From the NCBI GenBank assembly GCA_034401135.1, contig JAWZSP010000007.1, positions 1,798,001 to 1,862,000 on the forward strand: 64,000 nt of DNA. The letters run 5' to 3'. Under the pieces are notes generated by a model. That model ran no database searches. It saw only the letters and a program-made list of their open reading frames with translations, and was not told the DNA's origin. This document shows, in pieces, positions 55,983 through 64,000 of the stretch. The translations under genes were made by a program, and so were the position numbers. Every line of letters starts with the position of its first letter. Position 1 is the first letter of the stretch. This DNA comes from Volutella citrinella. Its lineage: Eukaryota > Ascomycota > Sordariomycetes > Hypocreales > Nectriaceae.

Positions 55983-57145
55983 CTAAAGCCTCTGAGCCTT
56001 GGGGGCTCGGCCGTTGCTGGGGAGCACAATGCCGTCCTGGTATCCTGTCGCAACGTGTTTCCCCTGCGGACTCCAGTGCAGGCTTTCCATGGAGCCCCGG
56101 CCGGTACCGTAGCGGGGGAAGTAGAGCTCTTGGATCCACCACCCGTCGCCCTCGAGTACGGCGTCGCTGCCATCGACGTGCACATAAAAGGAGTAGTTCA
56201 TGGTACTTGCGATCCCCAGGTTGTATCCCCAGCCGAGTTTGTTGGCCAGCATGATCAGCCCGTTGCGATCACCCTCGAAGGCGTGGCACAGGATGTGGGC
56301 ATTCACCTCTTCCTTGGGTAGGGGCTTTATGAGACGGTAGTAGACGAGTTCCCGCTGCTCATTGACGGGCTTGTTGGCGTTGAAGGCCGTCATGTCCACC
56401 TTGTGCATGTCAAGAATTGGAAAAGAGCCGCGGCCTTGATGTGGGAAGATTTCTCTGAGGAGGTCAATGTCCGCCACTGGACTGAAATCCCATTCGTGAG
56501 GCAGCCGGGAGGAAAGGATGTCCTTGTAGCGAACTTGAGGAGGCAGCATTTCAAACTCTTTGGTGCTTGAGATTGGCCGTTTGAAGGTAACGAGACAGCT
56601 CAGACATGTGGTGTCAAAGGCAGCCTCTGCATCCGACAAGGGGAACGGGGCAGGGGGGTTGCTCGAGGGCTGTGACGATTGCTTTGCTGTCACCATTCTA
56701 GTACAGGTTGTCCGGCTGGATGCCACTTCAGACACCTCGTAGATGAAGGGTCTGTCCGCGCGGCCTGGATTTGTGAAGACGGCTTGGACGGACTAAGAGA
56801 TGTTAACCATGTCGTCAGATCCAGCAATAGCCATTCGCACAGTACCTGAATCACGCGTCCGCTCCCTTCGGCGCTGTCCTCATTTGATTTGTCTTCCTGT
56901 TCAACAACCCGAGCTGCTGCCAGTGGAGCCTGGATGTAGACCGAGCCTCCGTAGGTGCCTCTAGTTGTAGCGTTTGTAATGCCTACAGACTCCCACGGAA
57001 GGTCTGCCGCCGGGACCCATGCCGGCTGGTGGCTCATGAACCGATGTATGGGTTTTGATTGCCCAGGATCGTCTGTGGGCAGCTGTGTCATGTCCATGGC
57101 TTCCTGGAACGACATGCGATACAGTTCTTTTTCGGGCGCTGCCAT
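55983..57145 (-). CDS. Acyl-CoA thioesterase II-like (TesB, double hotdog) protein
   Basis: There are two exons, 57145..56846 and 56792..55983, with donor GTACTG and acceptor CTTAG. They give 369 codons. The N-terminal hotdog has YGGSVYIQAPLAAARVV in place of the GG-x-AQ helix of TesB, then FIYEVSEVASSRTTCTRMV (the family's 'Y-V-R-x-G-R-S' position). The C-terminal hotdog holds GIASTMNYSFYVH, GWWIQELYFPRYGTGRG and HVATGYQDGIVLP, where the conserved Gln of the catalytic set is present in YQDG. The Asp of the Asp-Thr-Gln network appears to be Asn in STMNYS. Role by family: hydrolysis of acyl-CoA, often in peroxisomes. The last three residues (QRL) are not a standard PTS1. Substrate range is unknown. 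Confidence 0.85.
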
Positions 57146-58264
57146 TGTGTCTGCCGCACTGCTTGCCACCACTCGATTTGTCTTTTGGTGTTGGAGTGTT
57201 TGGTTAGATGATGGTTTGGTCTCCGCCGATGCAGATCCGTTGGTGTTTACTGGTGTTGGGGGCTTCTATTGTCTCTCAGCTGCAATTGGTTTGCGAAGGA
57301 ACACCCACTCGCCAAGCCGAATACCGAGGTACTTGCCCCATTTAGGCAGTATCATGCGCGGAAACAAGAAATACCAACTACAACAGGCACAACCGCGTAA
57401 CCCCTGAGCTAGCCTCTTCCTCGTAGAGAAAGTTGTTAAATTTGTCCGTAAACTTCGTCAGCTAGAATTGAGCTTCCACCCCAAGTCAGATCTCGAATGA
57501 GATGGGTGGCTGTCTGACGGACTGGTACCCTAGACCCCAGCGCATCCCTTCGCTTTTTTTCCCCGTTGGACGTGATGAGGGGCTCGTTCCTCCTTACACC
57601 CCGTCCGCTGTATAAATTGGCCAGCCGCAGAAATGCTACACGGGCCTCGAAAGGGTAGCAATTACGACCTGCTGCTTTCCTTTTCTCCGCGTGACATGCA
57701 GATATGCAGGTTGTATCCCGGCGGGGCTCTTCATGATCGACATTACTTAAAGTAGCAGCATCATAGGACACAAGCTCCAGCCGTTAGCGTCGGCCTGTTG
57801 GGCTTGCTGTTGCGCTAAAAGCGCATACTTTTGCTGTGCAAAAGTGTAAGGTACCTTACTGTTAGTACTGGTACAAAGTGGCCTTAAATACATCGCCACA
57901 CTTGCATGCACGGCCCGCTTTAACCAACCCGTGCTGAATTCCATGAAGATGCACAGAATGGCCGGACCGCAACATTTATTATTCACTTTACAGGATTTTC
58001 GGGCTAAAGCCTTGGGGTATTGACGGGTGACGACTGGCTGGAGATATGGCTGTAATTGCGTTGCCGTGACAGTTTGGCGGAGAGTGTTCATTCCATGGCT
58101 GGCACGTAGAGCTTCCAGGAAGTCATGACGTCGTTAATCTCGGTCTGCCGCTAGCGAACCTCAGCATCATCTTCCAACTTCACGGAAGTCAAACTCGACT
58201 GTCCTGATTTCTACCAAGAACATACACAGATCTTTTTTTTTATAAAAGATCTAGGACACTCAAG
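57146..58264. other. Divergent intergenic region, no gene seen
   Basis: This is the shared upstream region of the thioesterase (-) and HAM1-like (+) genes. A GTAC-rich patch (GGTACC, TACTGGTAC) occurs at about 57850-57880. An A/T tract with TTTATAAAAGATC at about 58239-58251, just upstream of 58265, may act as a TATA-like element. Confidence 0.55.
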
Positions 58265-60487
58265 ATGTTGGCCTGCTTCGGGTTCCGTAAACGCCGTGAC
58301 GAGGATGGCGAGCGTGAACCTCTGTTGCCGGTATACAACGATGACACCCAACTGCAGGAGCGGCTTCATGAGAAGCTCCACTCATACCAGATGCTGCGGG
58401 CCCTGACGCAAGGATACATGCCGACAAACGACCAGACCATTATTCACTTGCGCAGCCTTTTGACGGCCGCGGCCTTGAATCCCGACTTGGACAACCTTAG
58501 CCCTTCTGGACGCGCCCTGGTCCGGAGTATGCGGCTATGGTTGACGCAGTTTATCCAAGTACTTCAGCACAAAAACGCCAGAGACCAAATCCAAGATTTT
58601 GCATGGTATCTTGCAAAAGCAAGGCTGGAGTTGGACGTGGCCGACATATCTGCGAGGGCCGAGAGAGCAAAGGTCAAGGCAGACGTCGCTGCCACGTACA
58701 AGAGCCTGCAGACTGTGGGCTCCTTGTTGCTGACCAACTCCGACTTTCGAATCTTTCTTTCAGACTTGAGCACTGTTGGAAGGGAAGTCTTACGGGATAC
58801 AGCATTTACGCTGGCAGATGTATCTCAGAAGGCTGCGGAGAAAATTGAGCCTCCCCAAGAAAGCCGGGACGCACTCAAGGAACCCAACGGGAAGCACCAG
58901 ACGGCCCCCTCAAAGAGTGACCTGAAAGAGGAGTTGACTGAGGTTGCCCAAGTTGTGGTGGAGGGCGCGGGGGATGTCATTGACGAAGCTGGGCAAAGTT
59001 GGATGGAGCACACCAGTGGTCAAGAGGGCGATACCTTGGTCTACCGCCTCAAGAAGACAGTGACGGAGCTTCGTCGTCGAAGAGATTACTCCGAGTCTGT
59101 GTCGACTATATCCCTCCTTCTACGGCGCTATCTCATTGCCTACTCACATGCAGCGGTGGAAGCGATTGAAGTAGTCGAGGAGGATACACACACCAACCCC
59201 GAAGCTGACAGGGCAATGCACAATTTCTGGCTTTTTGTGACTTCGATTGGTGACCCTGAGAAATGGGCAGAAGTGGAACGGTCGTTTAACAAGTTGGTAG
59301 ACGAGGGTCGCAACGACCCAAATTTTGACGAGATGGTTAGCCACCTCGGCAACATGGTTCAGGACATGCTGACAGACCCCGACTTCTTCGACAATGCCGA
59401 CGAGCGGTTTCACAAACTTCGGGCCAAGTCCAACGATTTGGTGGTCAAATCATCCATTCGAGATGACCTCGACGACCTCTTCACGAGCTTGCATTCTGCT
59501 TTCAGCTCGGTCCTGGCCGACGTGGATATCAACAAGCTCATTCACACTTCCCAAAGGATCCGCAATCTCGTGTCCCCTGCTGGACAGTACGCCAACAAAG
59601 AGCTGGCAACTGACGCACTCCATGTGTTCGTCCCCGTTTTGATACAGGCCATCCAATACATCCCGATCCCTCGCCTCGAGGTCGCCTCGCCTGCTATTGA
59701 TCTGCTTGTCGAGAACCTCATCTTGGAGCCTGGCCGCACCATAAACCACAGCTCCTTCCTGCCTTACAAGCTGAACATATCCACCCACAGCGATTTTGAG
59801 GTGCGAAAGGCAAGATTTGGGACGACATCATCCGTCACTTCCTTGGTGAATGTCAAGGTATCTGGCCTGTCGATTGCGGCCGACGATTTGGGTTACTGGC
59901 TACGACTACATTCAGGCCTTGTACGGATGGTCGACGAGGGCATCGCAGGTTTCCACCTTGACGAGAGAGGCATCGACATCACGTTGGATCTCGAGATTGG
60001 GCGAGAGAAGCTGGAGCAGCTGGTCGTGCTGCGGGACGTCCACGTCCACATTCACCACCTCAACTACTCGCTCACTCAGTCCAAGTTTGCGTGCTTGGCG
60101 TGGCTCCTCAAGCCGCTGGTGAGGCCGATTGTCCGCAAAGCTCTCGAGGCCAAAATGGCCACCGCAATCTCCGACGGCCTGCACACGCTCAACCGGGAGC
60201 TAGTGTACGCGCGGGAGCGGCTGAGGGCAACGCGCATCGCAGACCCCGACGACCTCTGGACATTTATCAAGGCTGTCTTGGCTCGACTGGCGCCGGCGCC
60301 TGATCCCGACATTGAGGCCCGAATCGGGATCAAGGCGGGCCGCGGCGTGTTCCGTGGGCGCTACGCACCAGGGAGCTTGGTGAGGCTGTGGGAAGAGGAG
60401 GGACGGGATGCCCAGCAGAGGGTCGACGAGGGCGAACGGGCTGGATGGAAGAACAGTGTCTTCGACCTCAGGACTCGCCCCGCGTGA
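58265..60487 (+). CDS. HAM1-like (DUF5923/DUF4449) protein, putative TULIP lipid-binding
   Basis: This is an intronless frame of 740 codons starting at 58265. The start MLACFGFRKRRDEDGEREPLLPVY is typical of this fungal family; it has an early Cys and an acidic, dileucine-like EPLLP. The N-terminal half (about 30-420) is helical, with SLLTAAALNPDLDNLSPSGR, FAWYLAKARLELDVADIS and DFRIFLSDLSTVGREVL. The C-terminal half contains a beta-rich block (IPIPRLEVASPAIDLLVENL, YKLNISTHSDFEVRKA, SLVNVKVSGLSIAADDLGYW, GIDITLDLEIG). This resembles the BPI/SMP-type (TULIP) lipid-binding fold proposed for the HAM1 C-terminal domain (formerly DUF4449). No TM segment is evident. A role in lipid transfer or membrane contact is inference from fold; the molecular function is not established. 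Length matches relatives of about 700-900 residues. Confidence 0.86.
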   Translation: MLACFGFRKRRDEDGEREPLLPVYNDDTQLQERLHEKLHSYQMLRALTQGYMPTNDQTIIHLRSLLTAAALNPDLDNLSPSGRALVRSMRLWLTQFIQVLQHKNARDQIQDFAWYLAKARLELDVADISARAERAKVKADVAATYKSLQTVGSLLLTNSDFRIFLSDLSTVGREVLRDTAFTLADVSQKAAEKIEPPQESRDALKEPNGKHQTAPSKSDLKEELTEVAQVVVEGAGDVIDEAGQSWMEHTSGQEGDTLVYRLKKTVTELRRRRDYSESVSTISLLLRRYLIAYSHAAVEAIEVVEEDTHTNPEADRAMHNFWLFVTSIGDPEKWAEVERSFNKLVDEGRNDPNFDEMVSHLGNMVQDMLTDPDFFDNADERFHKLRAKSNDLVVKSSIRDDLDDLFTSLHSAFSSVLADVDINKLIHTSQRIRNLVSPAGQYANKELATDALHVFVPVLIQAIQYIPIPRLEVASPAIDLLVENLILEPGRTINHSSFLPYKLNISTHSDFEVRKARFGTTSSVTSLVNVKVSGLSIAADDLGYWLRLHSGLVRMVDEGIAGFHLDERGIDITLDLEIGREKLEQLVVLRDVHVHIHHLNYSLTQSKFACLAWLLKPLVRPIVRKALEAKMATAISDGLHTLNRELVYARERLRATRIADPDDLWTFIKAVLARLAPAPDPDIEARIGIKAGRGVFRGRYAPGSLVRLWEEEGRDAQQRVDEGERAGWKNSVFDLRTRPA

Positions 60488-63400
60488 GTCTGGACATGTT
60501 GGGCCTTTTCAGTTGCTTTCTTTTGCTTCACGCCACGCAGGGATCTGAACCATCGTGTTGGAAAAGGGGGTGGCTCGGATGGCGTTTCTGGGAAGGATGG
60601 AGTCGTCGTCAAGCTGTACTATGTGATGAGCGACTTTTTGAGCAGATGGCGTCTGCCCAGCGCGGCGGCGCCTCGTGGTGTCGTGTGCGTGTGCGCCCTG
60701 TACAGGATACGTGCGTGTGCGTTCCAGACTGCACTATTGCTGCAGTGCTTCCTGTACCACAACTCTCATTCATTGCTGCTGGTGGTTCATCATGATGATT
60801 ACCATTACGAAATGTGAAACCAGTGTTTGGCTGACAAGATTCGGTCCTGTTTCCTCCTTCCAATGCAGCTCACCTGCGTCCATGCGCCAACCACACCCCG
60901 GCAGTTGGCCTTGCTCTTCCTGACACCGAGAAGAGGCACAAGACGAAGCTTGTCGACCTCGACGCGATGTAATCTGACTGTCTGACTGTGGGGAAGACCC
61001 ATCTGTGCCCCGACAAGGCAGGAGGAGCCACCCCCAAGCGGCCCCTCCCCTGGCAACCTGGGCAGGGGGGGAGCGCCAGAGGAGAATACCAGCGCCACTA
61101 GTGGCCCAGTGGCCATCCCAGGCTCCCAGCCTCAGCCAGCATCAATCGCCATCCTGGACGCTGGTGATGAGATCGGGGCGAAAATGGGCGATGGATGCGG
61201 GCCGTTGGAGGGGGTGGTGACGAGAGGCGCTGAGGCTGAGGCGCCCATCCTAGACGATACGCGCTAACTAGCAGGGCGTCCACGTCCCAACTCCCAAAGA
61301 GATGGTCCTCTGGCTGGCTTGGCTGGCTCCCATCCATTGAATCGAGTCCCGAGGGCTTCAGCCAGACCTGGGCGATCCCTGCTAGCCCGTGATGGGCGTT
61401 GCACGCACGGGAATGCGGTAAAAGCGACAGGCAAAACCCGCCCATTCGCGAGTCCGTAAGGGACGCCTCCATCGAGGGACCGTCGAGGGCCCGACGAAAG
61501 GGCGCGCAAAAAAGCAATGCCGTCGTACCATGGCAGTTTCATCTCCAACGCAGCAAAACGCACGCGATTCCCATTAGCCGGTCGGTGCCCAACTGCGATG
61601 CTACTCATGTTGGGCCCGCCGCAGGGTGGGTTATGGCACGCTTCCCAGCGCATGGCGCGAGCATCACGATGCGCCGGTCAGAATCACGAGAGACGGCGAC
61701 ACGGGAGCCAAGAGGCCAATAAGCAGGGCCCTTGCGCCGCCCGCCAAAAGGGTGAGCGAAAGCCGCTCCGGCTCGTCGCTCTTGGCGGCTTGCCCCCCAG
61801 AGGTCGTCAGATGCTTCGTCCAGGGCTTGTCAAACCAGGCCAGCGAAACGGCAGGGCATTTGCAACCTGGGGGTGGTGGGACGCACACTTTTCGCTCGCA
61901 CAGACATTGCGCGGTCGAAGCTTCTCCGCTTCTTCATGCCCGACCTTCCGTGGCCCCGGTCCGACATCCATACAAGCAACAAGCAATAAGCCAGCCGCCA
62001 ACAGTCGAACAGAGGGCCCCAGGACGCAGTGACAGGGTCTGCACGTCTGGGGCCCCCTCCCCCTTCATGTCTCTCAGGAAGCAGCAAGCCACACATGCAC
62101 ACGAGGCCAAAGCGAGAAAGGCGACGCACCCATGGCGGCGCTCGGCTCAACCGCCTGACCGTCTCTCTGGCTGTAGGCGAGCCTATGGGCGTGCTGGGCG
62201 GCCCCCCTGGGTGGCTTACCCCGGACCGCAACCGCAGGCCGTGCTTTTCTGGGTGGTACAGATCCTCATGGGATGACGGGACTCGAGGGGGGGGGGGGGC
62301 AAGAGATGGGGTACATGAGAGACAGCTGCTGCAGCCCGCTCATCGGTGGCCAACCAGCTGGTGTTGGCGAGAGGGAATGACGCCCTCCGGATCTGCGGTG
62401 ACTCGGGGAGCGGCAACCCTCACATGTCCTTTTGCCATTTGTCTGTTGTTACGTACTAGTAATAGTAGCACTTGCTGCATGGCGAAACATGAGGCAGAGT
62501 CCCAGAAAGCATTGATGATTCCCTGTAAGATGGCTGGACTAGCGAGAGACTTGGATGGACTGGGACAGAGATGGGACCTAAATTACTGCCCGCTTCCCGA
62601 AAGACAAGCATAGAGGCTACTCCTCCTGCGTTACTGCTAGCAGCCTAGTCGGCATCCCTCTTTTGGTTGATGCTACAGGCGGCCCGGCTGTCGCTGTCTC
62701 GGTGGCGGCGTTCACTAGTGCCAACAGCCGACCAACAACCTGTCAACTCATTCCCGTTGCTCAATGGGCCAAGAGTGGAGTGCAGCGAGCCCCGTGACGA
62801 TCAGCCAGCATGTGTCCTTCCTCCTGGTCCTGGGGTTGGCCTCACTGGTCTGTGTGTTTTTGGCGACTGACAATTACAAGCATCCTGTCTGGCTGTCCCC
62901 GACGCTCGGGTTGAAGAAGGAAGAAGGGGGGCGTGGAGCAAGGACTCTTGATTCCTGATTCCGCTCATCGTCAACGCTACCTCGATGGACTAACAACATC
63001 AACAGCAACGCAACATCCTCCTCGTGGACCAGTTTGGCAAGACGCAACCAATAAGCCGATTCAAAGCTGGCCTCGTCTCTCCCCCTCCAGACGGTGCGCG
63101 CAGGCAGCATGCACCAACGGACAAAGAGAGAACTTGAGGAGCAGCACACCCCCCCTGCTGGCCAAACTGGGTAGGTAATTTGCCGTTCGGAGGTGCAGCA
63201 GAGAGTGGCTGCTACGAGGCCCTTGCGCACGTAATACTACGACGTGCGTCCGGAGCACTACCTACGTAGCAGTACATGGCTTGCGACTGTCCCATGGCCT
63301 GCCTGGGCCCTGCGTGACCTGTCGTGGTTGAGCTACCTATACGTCCGTATATGGGCAATGGCGGGCATGTCCCGTGTCCTGGCCCTCGTCTCCGCGACCA

Positions 63401-64000
63401 CTCATTGGCTCAGAATAGCACCTTGGAATATCTCCTTGGAATAACATCGTAGAGTTAACACCTCGCCTCAGCAGAGCAGTCAACGAGGAGTCAAAGACCA
63501 GCCCAAGACCAAGCGCTGTTATGGGATCGCCTCGAGCGTGAATCCATGTCGCCCGCCCGCCCTCTTGGCTCTTCAGCCATTGCTAGCCCCGTGGGCCGTG
63601 GCCATGGCGCCCCCCTCGGTCTGCAGATCCTACCTGCGCATGATGCCCACCACCCCAGACATGGCAGAACAAGCGTTGCAAGCCCTGCCCGCCTCGGCCA
63701 GAAAAAGCAATCCCAACGCCGTCTCCAGACTCGCCCAGGCTGCGACGCCTGGCTAGTCGACCAGTTGTGTCCTGCCGGTCCCCGGATTTCCCGTCGTCGT
63801 GGTTCGGCGTGATCCCTGGGGCCACACCATCTCCGGTTCTTGTCCCCCAGTCCCTGGCCATTCCTCTGGCTCTCTGTGCCTTCTGGCCACCCTCAGGAGC
63901 CTGGCTTGCAGCACTAATCCTGCGCCAGCCGGCATGGGGATGGACACTATGCTCGTCTTTTTCCCTCTCCTCATAACCCGCCCTGGTGCCTCCCCTGCGT
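60488..64000. other. 3.5-kb region with no supported gene
   Basis: Downstream of the HAM1-like gene I see open frames up to about 216 codons (61626..62276 +), but they overlap frames on the other strand and have repetitive, basic, non-protein-like composition. A G homopolymer of about 13 bases occurs at 62287..62300. A promoter for a gene beyond 64000 may begin in the last kilobase. Confidence 0.5.

Noticed and set aside
62287..62300. Poly-G run as a possible telomeric or structural element
   Set aside because: It is an isolated homopolymer with no repeat pattern, most likely simple sequence or a low-accuracy call.
61626..62613. Plus-strand frames of 216 and 194 codons
   Set aside because: They have low-complexity, basic composition, overlap each other and minus frames, and show no motif, start context or intron support.

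Overview
The window is nuclear DNA of a filamentous ascomycete, most likely a Sordariomycete and possibly Hypocreales. The support is: short spliceosomal introns (mostly 50-75 nt) with GTRNGY donors, CT-rich leaders, G/C-rich third codon positions, and fungus-only families (KTR mannosyltransferase, CRH transglycosylase, PHO81/NUC-2, MVP1, DUF4604, HAM1-like). Species cannot be named from the sequence. I reconstructed gene models by reading splice sites and checking that every exon set sums to a multiple of three.

Layout: 0-12 kb holds the 3' end of a RAD5-type SNF2 helicase, an arginine-rich unknown, a possible broken two-TM membrane gene, a single-pass membrane protein, a kinase-like protein, a secreted lactonase-type propeller and a Rossmann-fold reductase. 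12.9-14.5 kb is a GPI-anchored GH16 CRH cell-wall enzyme. 14.5-18.9 kb has no supported gene. 18.9-20.3 kb is a seven-exon SANT/Myb protein. 20.3-27.7 kb is again gene-free and leads into a 780-nt ATG-free leader of a second Myb-like regulator (28.4-29.5 kb) with a GC-AG intron.

31.3-47 kb is denser: a dihydroxy-acid dehydratase with an 8-nt microexon, sorting nexin MVP1, an eight-exon SPX-ankyrin-GDPD protein (PHO81/NUC-2 family), mitochondrial ribosomal protein uL15m, a metallophosphoesterase and a GT15 mannosyltransferase. 47.7-60.5 kb holds a DUF4604 protein, COX4, a conserved gene interrupted by an in-frame TAG, an HpcH/HpaI aldolase next to an AT-rich island, a small Cys-rich GPI protein, a TesB-like thioesterase and an intronless HAM1-like protein. 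60.5-64 kb has no supported gene.

The genes are independent eukaryotic units, mainly housekeeping (branched-chain amino acids, mitochondrial translation and respiration, endosomal sorting, phosphate signalling) with cell-wall/secretory functions. I see no biosynthetic cluster, no intact transposon, no tRNA or rRNA and no CRISPR. The observations most worth checking are the TGG-to-TAG-like nonsense codon with a RIP-compatible context, the long ATG-free leader, the microexon, the GC-AG intron, and competing splice donors in the PHO81-like gene.
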